A stretch of DNA of 64,000 bases from Pedobacter sp. SL55 (GTDB taxonomy: Bacteria; Bacteroidota; Bacteroidia; Sphingobacteriales; Sphingobacteriaceae): positions 930,001-994,000 of the forward strand of contig NZ_CP113059.1 in assembly GCF_026625705.1 (NCBI RefSeq). Reading direction: 5' to 3'. Shown here one piece after another: positions 34,825-42,599 of this stretch. The notes under the pieces were generated by a model, which made no database searches, was not told the DNA's origin, and saw only the letters and a program-made list of their open reading frames with translations. The translations under genes and the position numbers were made by a program. Each line of letters opens with the position of its first letter. Position 1 is the stretch's first letter.

Positions 34825-35324
34825 TTATCTACCAAAGTATTCATCTTTTTTATCTACCCTATTAGGATCTTCTAAAGGATATTGTTTAAGCATTGGGTAA
34901 CGTTTAGCTCATCCATGTTTAATATTCTTCTCAAGTCTGGATGTCCTTCGAATTTCACGCCGAAGAAATCATAAGTTTCTCGCTCCATCCAATTTGCCCC
35001 GTTCCATAAAACGGTAGCCGTAGCCACTCTTGGATCATTTTCTTGCAAGAAAACCTTCAATCTAACCCTGATACCGCTTACCATGCTATGTAAATGATAA
35101 ACCACAGCAATTTTTTCTTTCTCAGGATAGTGTACTGCCGTAATATCTGTTAAAAAGTTGAAGTTGATCTTTCCATTTTCCTTTAGAAAAGAAAGCACTT
35201 CAATCACTTTATCTTTCGTAGTAGAGAAAGTTAACAAGCCATAAGGCTCTGAAACATCAAAAAGCTGCTCGCCGAATTTTTCGCCCAGCAGATCAACTAA
35301 CTCTGTATTTGTTGCTTTAGCCAT
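34825..35324 (-). CDS. nuoC: NADH-quinone oxidoreductase subunit C, end altered by a frameshift
   Basis: A subunit of the peripheral arm. NWMERETYDFFGVKFEGHPDLRR is the family signature (given here as ERETYDFFGVKFEGHPDLRR). As written the frame ends at 34872 with a foreign tail after MDELNV. Adding one base at 34898/34899 gives HPMLKQYPLEDPNRVDKKDE and stops at 34825, two bases before the nuoD ATG, for 166 residues. The literal 150-residue frame is 34872-35324. Confidence 0.88.
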
Positions 35325-35866
35325 TATAGTATTCCGTAACCTGCTAACAGTTCTTTATATTCAGGAGAATGTCTTCTTCTACCCGATTCATTTTTAACCA
35401 AATCTTGGATGCGCTGAAAACCATCTAAAATAGCTTCCGGTCTTGGTGGGCAGCCGGGCACATACACATCCACAGGGATAATTTCATCAATGCCTTGTAA
35501 TACCGAGTACGTATCAAAAATACCACCACTAGATGCGCAAGCACCTACAGCCATTACCCAACGCGGCTCGGCCATTTGGAGATAAACTTGTTTCAACACT
35601 GGCCCCATTTTTTTTGCAATAGTGCCCATTACCATTAAAACATCTGCTTGGCGAGGCGAGAAACTCAAACGCTCTGAACCGAAACGTCCAAAATCATAAT
35701 GTGAGCCCATGGTTGCCATAAATTCGATACCACAACAAGAGGTTGCGAAGGGTAAAGGCCACAACGAATGCGAACGAGCCAATCCAATTGCCTTGTCTAA
35801 AGAAGTAGCGAAAAAGCCATTTCCTTCTATGCCTGGAGGCGCTTCTACTATTTTGATTTCACTCAT
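35324..35866 (-). CDS. nuoB: NADH-quinone oxidoreductase subunit B
   Basis: A 180-residue subunit that carries the last cluster, N2, next to quinone. The ligands are seen in TSCCGIEFM (paired Cys), VGACASSGG and VPGCPPRPEAI. I chose the ATG at 35866 (MSEIKIVEAPP); longer in-frame starts run into the hairpin spacer. The stop shares a base with the nuoC start. Confidence 0.96.
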   Translation of the reverse strand: MSEIKIVEAPPGIEGNGFFATSLDKAIGLARSHSLWPLPFATSCCGIEFMATMGSHYDFGRFGSERLSFSPRQADVLMVMGTIAKKMGPVLKQVYLQMAEPRWVMAVGACASSGGIFDTYSVLQGIDEIIPVDVYVPGCPPRPEAILDGFQRIQDLVKNESGRRRHSPEYKELLAGYGIL

Positions 35867-35881
35867 GTCTATAAACAAAAA

Positions 35882-35910
35882 TGCTTGTCCAAATATAACT
35901 AGGACAAGCA
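35882..35910 (-). terminator. Intrinsic-terminator-like hairpin between nuoA and nuoB
   Basis: TGCTTGTCC at 35882-35890 and GGACAAGCA at 35902-35910 form a perfect 9-bp stem. On the minus strand the next bases are TTTTTGTTT, then the nuoB start. It has the full form of an intrinsic terminator and could attenuate nuoB-N relative to nuoA. Confidence 0.7.
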
Positions 35911-35989
35911 GCAAATCTACGATATTTAGCCTTATTTAGGTCAACCTATCATCATTTAGAAACAATCTAAATAATTGCTTTGATCGTTT

Positions 35990-36361
35990 CTAATGCCAAT
36001 CTAATGCTTTCTTTTTAAGGATATAGATGAAGCCAAGTAACAATGTTCCCATAAAGATAAACATCTCAATAATACCGTTCCAACCTAACTCTCTAAAGTT
36101 AACCGCCCAAGGGTACATAAAGATAACCTCAACATCAAAAAGCACGAACAATATGGCTACCAAAAAATATTTGATTGAAAACGGTTGGCGGGCATTACCT
36201 ATTACTTCTACACCCGATTCAAAAGAAGTCAGTTTATCTTTAGTTTTTCTTTTAGGCCCCAGTAAGTGAGTAGCAAATAAGGTTACCACTACGAAACCTA
36301 AAGCTACAATTACCTGAAATATAATAGGAATAAAATCTTGAGCTGTACTTTGTGCTTGCAT
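35990..36361 (-). CDS. nuoA: NADH-quinone oxidoreductase subunit A
   Basis: A 123-residue, three-helix membrane subunit, first gene of the operon. SFESGVEVIGNARQPFSIKY and FVLFDVEVIFMYPWAV are the family signatures with the conserved acidic loop. I chose the ATG at 36361; a TTG at 36385 lies inside the -7 promoter box and cannot be the start of translation. Confidence 0.94.
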   Translation of the reverse strand: MQAQSTAQDFIPIIFQVIVALGFVVVTLFATHLLGPKRKTKDKLTSFESGVEVIGNARQPFSIKYFLVAILFVLFDVEVIFMYPWAVNFRELGWNGIIEMFIFMGTLLLGFIYILKKKALDWH

Positions 36362-36382
36362 AACAATACTAATAGTTGTGGG

Positions 36383-36413
36383 CAAAATTAAAATAAAAAG
36401 GCAGGATTACAAA
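36383..36413 (-). promoter_or_regulatory. Promoter of the nuo operon
   Basis: On the minus strand TTTG (36413-36410) and TAATTTTG (36390-36383) are 19 bases apart, an exact match to the phylum consensus. The predicted start of transcription is near 36376, about 15 bases before the nuoA ATG. The -33 box lies in the loop of the upstream terminator. Confidence 0.75.
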
Positions 36414-36424
36414 CCCTGCCTTTT
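36396..36424 (-). terminator. Terminator of the ExbB/TonB/TPR operon
   Basis: AAAAGGCAGG (36396-36405) pairs with CCTGCCTTTT (36415-36424). On the minus strand it follows the TPR stop by 16 bases and runs into TTTTTATTTTAATTTT. Confidence 0.85.
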
Positions 36425-36440
36425 CTTTAATTATATCTAA

Positions 36441-38156
36441 TTACTTTTTAGTTGGTGCTTTTTTCGTTGCACCTCCTCCAGCTAAGAACTTTAAGTTATC
36501 TGTTGCTAAAGCATTTGTTGGATCAATAGCTAAAGTTTTGTTGAAATACTCTTTAGCTTTTTCTTTATCTGTGCTAGCAAATACAGCCCCAAGATAATTA
36601 TAAGCCTCACTTAATGTTGCTTTATTAGCAGCTACTTTTTCAGGTTTTGCAGTTACCAATTCTATAAATTTCTCATAGTAAGGTACCGCTAGTTTCTGCG
36701 TGCTTTCTGCATCATCTAAATTTTTGTTGATACGTGCCCTAAATAAGTAAGCAGTTTCGTAATCCGGTGCTAATTTTGTTAACTTAGAGAAAGCCGTATC
36801 TGCTTTAACCAAAGCATCTTTAGTTGGGTTTTTATTATCTCTTACAGCAAAAACATAATCAAAATAGTGAGAAGCTCCTAAATAGTAGTAGTTCATAGCT
36901 ATGTTAGGATCTTTAGAATTTGCCTGAGTTACTTTATCATACACTTGCGCCGCTTTTGCAAAGTTTTTAGCGGCATAGCACTTCGCACCGATAGCTGCCA
37001 ATTCCTCAACTTTAGTAGAATCTAATTCTACCGCTTTTGAAATATTGATGAAAGCTAAGCTATCTTGACCTAAATTTTGTTGTGCTTTACCCAAGTACAA
37101 ATAATCTGAACCGATGATACGAGAAGCATCTTGCGTTCTAGCAAATAGTTCGTTCATGTATTTCACACCTTGCTCATAGTTCTTATTTTCTACAGCAGAG
37201 TAACCTCTCATCCTAGTTACTACAAAGTTTTTAGGATTTTTAGGATCTGGCGAATTTAAGGTTGCAACTTCTTGTCCTAATGTAGCAAAATCACCAGCAT
37301 ACACTAAAAACTGAGCATAACGTAAACGAGAATCGAAAGACTTATCTGTTAAATCTAAATACCTTCTCATGTTAGCTAAAGCATCAGCTTTCTTTGCAGC
37401 ACCATTTTTAGGATCTGCAAAAGACCATTGCATCTGAATTTCTGCCAACTCTCTATAGGCAGGGCCATAGTTAGGGTCTGTTTCGATTACTTTTTTCACT
37501 TCTGCTTCTGCTTCTGGAAACGCAAAAGCGTCTTTATACATTTTTCCTATTTGCACGTGTGCTCTAGATAAATTTGGTGTAATATCTAATGCTCTTAGGT
37601 ACATTGGATATGCTTCCGTATTTTTCCTTTGTTTAGCATAGTAATCTGCCAATGCTAAGAAAGTTTCCGGATCTTTATCTTTCGAATCTAAGTCATCAGC
37701 TTGTTGCAAGTTTGGCAATGCTAATGCGTAATCTGGATTTTCTTGATCAATGTAAGCTCTACCAATTGCTAGGTATGTGGTGTAATCCTTCTTCTTAAGA
37801 TCAATAGCTTTATCGAAATTAGTTTTGGCATTAGTTGCATTTTTTTGTGCTAAATCAGCCTGTCCTAAGCCAACATAATTTAATGCATTTTTTGGATCGG
37901 CTGTTGTACCATTTGTAAATGCTACCCTAGCCGAGTCAATATCATCAGTTAATAAATAAACTTTACCTAAATTAAAGTAATTTTCGCCTTCTTTAGGTTG
38001 GTTTGCCACTAAAGTTTTAAGCATAGATGTGGCTTTTTGATACTGTTCAGCATCGATAGCTTTCTTAGCATCGGCTAAACTTTGAGCAAATGAGGCAGTG
38101 CTACCCATCAATAATAAGCCCGTGGCCAAGGCTATGTTCTTCTTAATCATTTTCAT
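36441..38156 (-). CDS. Exported tetratricopeptide-repeat protein
   Basis: A 571-residue protein with a signal peptide (1-24, ending SFAQ) and about 12 TPR-like helical pairs through its length (for example ENYFNLGKVYLLTDDIDSAR, EAYNYLGAVFASTDKEKAKE). TPR proteins are scaffolds for protein complexes. It is the last gene of the ExbB-TonB operon, so it may organise the TonB or PstS-like system in the periplasm. It ends in Lys-rich KKAPTKK. No enzymatic motif. Confidence 0.85.
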   Translation of the reverse strand: MKMIKKNIALATGLLLMGSTASFAQSLADAKKAIDAEQYQKATSMLKTLVANQPKEGENYFNLGKVYLLTDDIDSARVAFTNGTTADPKNALNYVGLGQADLAQKNATNAKTNFDKAIDLKKKDYTTYLAIGRAYIDQENPDYALALPNLQQADDLDSKDKDPETFLALADYYAKQRKNTEAYPMYLRALDITPNLSRAHVQIGKMYKDAFAFPEAEAEVKKVIETDPNYGPAYRELAEIQMQWSFADPKNGAAKKADALANMRRYLDLTDKSFDSRLRYAQFLVYAGDFATLGQEVATLNSPDPKNPKNFVVTRMRGYSAVENKNYEQGVKYMNELFARTQDASRIIGSDYLYLGKAQQNLGQDSLAFINISKAVELDSTKVEELAAIGAKCYAAKNFAKAAQVYDKVTQANSKDPNIAMNYYYLGASHYFDYVFAVRDNKNPTKDALVKADTAFSKLTKLAPDYETAYLFRARINKNLDDAESTQKLAVPYYEKFIELVTAKPEKVAANKATLSEAYNYLGAVFASTDKEKAKEYFNKTLAIDPTNALATDNLKFLAGGGATKKAPTKK

Positions 38157-38229
38157 TGTCTCTATTTGTTAAGTTGAAATTTAAACTTCTTGTACTTAAA
38201 GTAGTTTACTTTTCCGTAATTAATAATTC

Positions 38230-39147
38230 TTATTTCTTATTAGTTTTTAAGTTAAATTCTCTTTGCGCTAGCTCATGTGGCCCAAGACCAGATTTAAGCA
38301 CAATTAATTGTCCACGAGGACTTGATAACCAAGTTGCAAATCCCGTGCCTAAACCGCTCGTTCCTTCGGCATTAATGATATAAACATTTCTAAGAAATGG
38401 ATATTTACCATTAATTAAATTCTCTTGAGTAGGCTTGTAATAAGCGTCTGCGTTCTTTTTACCTGCCAAATTTTTAACAGCTAATGTTTTTACATTGGCT
38501 AAAAACGGCGATGGGTTTTTAACATTTTTTAACAACCAGTTTACTCCAATAACTCCTACGTAACCTTTATTTTCGGCTACGTACTTAATTACATCGTTGG
38601 TTGTTTTTAACGTATAAACTCCCGATTTTGGTAATTCTTTAATACCTGCAGAGTCTATAAAATATCTAATGGTGCTTGAATAGGCATTGTCAAAAACCAA
38701 CTTTTTACCAGTTGTAGAACTACCTTTCATGATCTCATAAGCTTCTGCTACAGTTATTGTACTGTCTGCATCTGCTTTATTCGCAATCAATGCCAATCCA
38801 TCTATTGCAAATCTATCTACATAGATAGGGCTCTGTCTTTTTTTATAAAACTGTTCTTCTTCTGGTTTTAGCATCCTAGACATTACCAGCATCTTCACAT
38901 CTCCACTTCTAAACTTTGGCAATATCTCGTTTTCGTTACCCACTATGGTATTTACCGTTGCATCTGGATAGTCAGATTTAAAAACAGTAATCTGCCTATC
39001 TAAAATTCGAGCATAACTTTCGTCTACCAATATTGTTGTACTTCCAGAAGTTCTTTTTTCGCCTACTTCATCGCTATTTGTTTTTCTGTTGCAAGAAAAC
39101 AAAGACAAGGCAAGCGTAGCGAGCACTAAACTAGATACTATTCTCAT
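38230..39147 (-). CDS. PstS-like phosphate-binding lipoprotein
   Basis: A 305-residue substrate-binding protein with a lipobox (LFSC) and the phosphate-binding-protein fold: FAIDGLALIANK, SSTTGKKLVFDNAYSSTIRY, and a C-terminal GTGFATWLSSPRGQLIV that matches the PstS end. No PstABC permease is nearby. Its ATG overlaps the stop of the small membrane protein gene (ATGA). In a TonB operon it may sense or hand over a ligand rather than feed an ABC transporter. Confidence 0.82.
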   Translation of the reverse strand: MRIVSSLVLATLALSLFSCNRKTNSDEVGEKRTSGSTTILVDESYARILDRQITVFKSDYPDATVNTIVGNENEILPKFRSGDVKMLVMSRMLKPEEEQFYKKRQSPIYVDRFAIDGLALIANKADADSTITVAEAYEIMKGSSTTGKKLVFDNAYSSTIRYFIDSAGIKELPKSGVYTLKTTNDVIKYVAENKGYVGVIGVNWLLKNVKNPSPFLANVKTLAVKNLAGKKNADAYYKPTQENLINGKYPFLRNVYIINAEGTSGLGTGFATWLSSPRGQLIVLKSGLGPHELAQREFNLKTNKK

Positions 39148-39383
39148 TCTATTTTATTATCTCTTACTATCCTAAAAAACCTAATTGCAGCATAAATTAC
39201 CAAAACAATACCAAAGGCTACACGATATTCTTGAGGAAATTTTTGAGGATCTAAATGAATTACATCACCAAAAAATACAACTATTACGGCAATTGTACAA
39301 AAAAGTACAATCATCGTAACCCCTAAAATAAGCAGAAATCGCTGTTGAGGCGATTTCTGCGTTGAATTATCTGAATTTAGCAT
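39144..39383 (-). CDS. Small two-helix membrane protein
   Basis: A 79-residue protein of unknown function with two hydrophobic helices (about 16-38 and 56-70) and short polar ends. It lies 12 bases after tonB and overlaps the PstS-like gene, so translation of the two is likely coupled. Its constant place between tonB and the binding protein suggests an accessory membrane part; nothing more can be read. Confidence 0.7.
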   Translation of the reverse strand: MLNSDNSTQKSPQQRFLLILGVTMIVLFCTIAVIVVFFGDVIHLDPQKFPQEYRVAFGIVLVIYAAIRFFRIVRDNKIE

Positions 39384-39395
39384 CTTGACACTAAA

Positions 39396-40211
39396 TTATT
39401 GTTGCAAAGTAAATGCGATAGGCATATTGTATTTTACCCTTACAGGTTTACCATTTTGCATTCCTGGGTTCCATCTTTTACTAGACTTAACTACCCTAAC
39501 AGCCTCCTCATCGGTACCGTAGCCTAATTTTCTGTCAACTTTTACATCGGTAACAGAACCGTCTTTCTCTACAGTAAACGAGATAAATACCTTACCTTGG
39601 ATATTGTTCTCTGCAGCCATTGGCGGGTACTTTAAGTTATCGCCAATGAATTTGTAAAACTTATCCATACCGCCTGGATAGGTTGGAGGATTTTCCATAC
39701 TCACAAAGCTGTAAACGGTGTTATCTTCTACCACAACAGCTTGTTTAGGGCCTTCGCCAGCAGCAGTAATTTGTACTACATCTGCAGTTGGGTCACCTTC
39801 CATGGTCTTTTGTCCTGGATCTGCTTTCTTCAAATCCTCAACGGTTGGCGGTTTCTCGTCACGTACCTCGTTATCCGGTTTTACAATCGGCGGAGGGAAC
39901 TTGATTTGATCTTGCTTTGGTGGAGGTGGCTCTACCGGAGGAGGTGTTTTAACCTCTGGGTTAATTGGTGGAGGTGGTTGCATAATTACCTCCCTTATTG
40001 TCTCTTCAGGTTCTACCGGCCCCATTCCTTTAAGCAACGAATAAATTTTCGGTGTAAAGAAAAGAAAAACGAAAACCGAACCTGCAAGGAGCAATGACTT
40101 AGTTGTATTCCAAGAATTTTGTTGGCGAAGCTTGTAAGCTCCGTAACTTTTATTCTTGTCTTCGAACACTACGTCTATCCAACCTCTATTATATAAATCT
40201 ATTTTAGACAT
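39396..40211 (-). CDS. tonB: TonB energy transducer
   Basis: A 271-residue TonB family protein that links inner-membrane proton-motive force to outer-membrane receptors. The start YNRGWIDVVFEDKNKSYGAY is typical of this phylum. One transmembrane helix lies at about 37-57, then a Pro-rich spacer (PPPPINPEVKTPPPVEPPPP), and a TonB C-terminal domain at about 185-270 (YPPMAAENNIQGKVFISFTV, WNPGMQNGKPVRVKYNMPI). Third partner of the ExbB-ExbD-ExbD set. Confidence 0.92.
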   Translation of the reverse strand: MSKIDLYNRGWIDVVFEDKNKSYGAYKLRQQNSWNTTKSLLLAGSVFVFLFFTPKIYSLLKGMGPVEPEETIREVIMQPPPPINPEVKTPPPVEPPPPKQDQIKFPPPIVKPDNEVRDEKPPTVEDLKKADPGQKTMEGDPTADVVQITAAGEGPKQAVVVEDNTVYSFVSMENPPTYPGGMDKFYKFIGDNLKYPPMAAENNIQGKVFISFTVEKDGSVTDVKVDRKLGYGTDEEAVRVVKSSKRWNPGMQNGKPVRVKYNMPIAFTLQQ

Positions 40212-40239
40212 TGTTCAATTTTTTAATTGTTAATAATCA

Positions 40240-40788
40240 CTACCAAATCCCGTTAGATTTCATAAACTCTTTCTCACCATCCAAAATATGACTAGGATCG
40301 TCATCAACAGCAGGCGCACTGATGTTGGTTTTTGTAATAGCGATTTCATCCATGATATCTACAAAGTTTTTATAGGTAGAGCCATCTGTAGGCTTCACTA
40401 TAATTACAATATCGCGACCGGTTTTATCCTTTACATCTTTTTTGTTTTTCAACAATGAAGCTTCGATATCACCAAAACCTTCGATGGTTGGTGCATTGGT
40501 TGCCGAGGGCTGTCCCATGTACCAAGCAATTTTATCGTTTTTGCCCAATAAGATGGTCATTGTTTGCGACTCCTTTAATTCTAATCTGTTTTCATCTTTG
40601 GCATCTTTATCTGGCTTGGCTATTTCCATAGCTGCTGGTTTAGATAATGATGTTGTTAGCATGAAGAACGTGATTAGCAAGAAAGCCAAGTCAACCATTG
40701 CAGTTAAATCTACCTTGGTAGCCTGCTTCTTGGTTCTTACTTTGCCGCCTTTTTTACCTCCGCCGGAGGAGGTGTCTAATTCTGCCAT
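40240..40788 (-). CDS. exbD: ExbD/TolR biopolymer transport protein, second copy
   Basis: A 182-residue subunit of the TonB motor. VDLTAMVDLAFLLITFFMLT contains the single membrane helix with the proton-carrying Asp. The periplasmic domain follows (about 65-180). Cytoplasmic tail Lys-rich. Closely related to the exbD at 47241 and distinct from the first exbD of this operon. Confidence 0.9.
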   Translation of the reverse strand: MAELDTSSGGGKKGGKVRTKKQATKVDLTAMVDLAFLLITFFMLTTSLSKPAAMEIAKPDKDAKDENRLELKESQTMTILLGKNDKIAWYMGQPSATNAPTIEGFGDIEASLLKNKKDVKDKTGRDIVIIVKPTDGSTYKNFVDIMDEIAITKTNISAPAVDDDPSHILDGEKEFMKSNGIW

Positions 40789-40799
40789 AGCTTATATGA

Positions 40800-41419
40800 T
40801 TATTCTCCGCCGCCTTCCGACGATGTAATTAAACTAAATTTGTTAATTTTTTGGTTTTGGAAAACTTCTACCACCTTACGTACTACTGGATATTCGGTTT
40901 TACCATCACCTTTTATGGCCGCGTTTAAGTCGATACCATAAATTTCGCCATTAGCCATACGAGCTTCTTTTAACCAATTAAACAGCTCGTTGTTTTTGGT
41001 AGAATCTAACGGAATACCCGTTTGTAAACCAGACTTTTCACGTTGAGGACCATCCATTGCCAAAAACTGCTTTAGGTTTCCAATAGGAACTCCGAAGGCT
41101 GGCAGTACAGAAAAACGCTTAAGCTCTTCTTCTGTAAATTGAAGCCCGTAAGAAGCACCCATTTTTTGTAAAGTTGCTCTCTTCACATCCTGTCCAACGA
41201 TGTCTAAAAATACTTTGCCCTTTCCAACGCTAACAATTACCACTCCTTTGTCTGGCAATTTATATTGCACGGTAGACGATGGTGTTGCAATCTCTAGCGG
41301 ATCTGGTTGGCGGGCAGTAGCTGTTAAAATAAAGAACGTAAGTAATAAGAACGACACGTCGCACATGGCAGTCATATCGATCGAAGTTTACTGGTTCTTT
41401 TTACCTTTGCTTTTGCCAT
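40800..41419 (-). CDS. exbD: ExbD/TolR protein, first copy, N-terminus broken by a one-base deletion
   Basis: DMTAMCDVSFLLLTFFILTA is the membrane helix with its essential Asp. The ATG at 41419 reads MAKAKVKRTSK and then hits a stop. Restoring one A in the run at 41387-41389 gives TSIDMTAMCD and a continuous 206-residue protein with the normal Lys-rich cytoplasmic start. The literal frame begins at an internal ATG (41375) and lacks the cytoplasmic tail. Confidence 0.85.
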
Positions 41420-41504
41420 AATTAAATAATTATCTAAATCTTTTTATTAATGATGTTAATTGTTCCGGTTTTCCATAAAGCCGGGAAAAGATTTTTAATA
41501 ATTC

Positions 41505-42335
41505 TTATTTATGGGTACTAGCGTAAGTTTGAACGATGCTAAATCCAGCCTCATCGATAGCGTAAGTTAACTTATCGATTTTTGAAGTAAGGATATTGTA
41601 CATGATAATCGCTAAAGTAGAAGTACCGATACCAGTAGCTGTACACATTAACGCCTCAGAGATACCTACCGCTAATGCTGCTTGATCTGGAGCTCCAGAG
41701 TTAGCTAAACCTGCGAAGGCCTTGATCATACCAGTTACTGTACCTAATAGACCTGTTAATGTACCGATAGATACTAATGTTGCAATTACAGTTAAGTTTT
41801 GCTCTAACATTGGCATTTCTAAAGTAGTTGCTTCTTCAATATCTTTTTGAATAGCTAATACTGATTGCTCTACGTCTAATCTTGAATCAGATTCTACTTC
41901 GCTATATTTTTTCAAGCCAGACTTGATTACGTTAGCTACTGAACCTTGTTGTTTGTCGCACTCGGCGATAGCAGATGAAATGTTGTTAGTTTTCAAGAAA
42001 CCTTGAATTTTAGTAACGAAAGCTTGTAAACTTCCTTTACCTGTTGCTTTACCAATAACAATCATACGCTCTACAGAGAAAACGATTGTCATTAATAATA
42101 GACCAATTAAGATTGCCACGATAGGACCACCTTTATAAGCCATACCTGCGTAGTTACCTTGTTTAGGTAGGTTATCTACGTTGTTGTCAATAAAGTTGTT
42201 TGCATCACCTAAAACAAATTTGAAGATACAGATACCAATAATGATACAGATAGGAATAACTAACGTTGCAAATAAGTTAGATGCCGACGAGCTACCCTCG
42301 TTTTTAGCTGGTGTAGGTTTTGGTGCGTTTGCCAT
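41505..42335 (-). CDS. exbB: MotA/TolQ/ExbB proton channel protein
   Basis: A 276-residue ExbB family channel subunit. It has membrane helices at about 22-42, 72-92, 160-185 and 205-230; LVSIGTLTGLLGTVTGMIKAF is the proton-channel signature (part shown: TLTGLLGTVTGMIKAF). ISEALMCTATGIGTSTLAII lines the pore. First gene of the operon, with a good promoter upstream. Confidence 0.93.
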   Translation of the reverse strand: MANAPKPTPAKNEGSSSASNLFATLVIPICIIIGICIFKFVLGDANNFIDNNVDNLPKQGNYAGMAYKGGPIVAILIGLLLMTIVFSVERMIVIGKATGKGSLQAFVTKIQGFLKTNNISSAIAECDKQQGSVANVIKSGLKKYSEVESDSRLDVEQSVLAIQKDIEEATTLEMPMLEQNLTVIATLVSIGTLTGLLGTVTGMIKAFAGLANSGAPDQAALAVGISEALMCTATGIGTSTLAIIMYNILTSKIDKLTYAIDEAGFSIVQTYASTHK

Positions 42336-42430
42336 TTTTTTTTGATTTTTTAGTTTAGCATTTGTTTTTTAAATTTCAAAATAAATATAAGTTAATACAC
42401 AACGCAGCCCAGGCCGAATTGTTGCGGAAG

Positions 42431-42460
42431 CAAATTTATAATTTTGATTTAAATTACAAA
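42431..42460 (-). promoter_or_regulatory. Promoter of the exbB-exbD-exbD-tonB operon
   Basis: On the minus strand TTTG (42460-42457) and TAAATTTG (42438-42431) with 18 bases between. The leader to the exbB ATG is then about 90 bases. Confidence 0.65.
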
Positions 42461-42520
42461 TTAAATATTCGTTACACAATTAATTCGTTACTCAAGCCAA
42501 CGAAGCGTTCTTAACTAAAA

Positions 42521-42543
42521 AAGATTGCCTGTGAGGCAATCTT
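42521..42543 (-). terminator. Terminator of pckA
   Basis: AAGATTGCCT at 42521-42530 and AGGCAATCTT at 42534-42543 with a 3-base loop. On the minus strand it is followed by TTTTAG, 57 bases after the pckA stop. Confidence 0.85.
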
Positions 42544-42599
42544 AACGCAATTAAAACTAAAAATTTAATTAAATGCAAATTTTTGAAAGAAAAAAAGTG

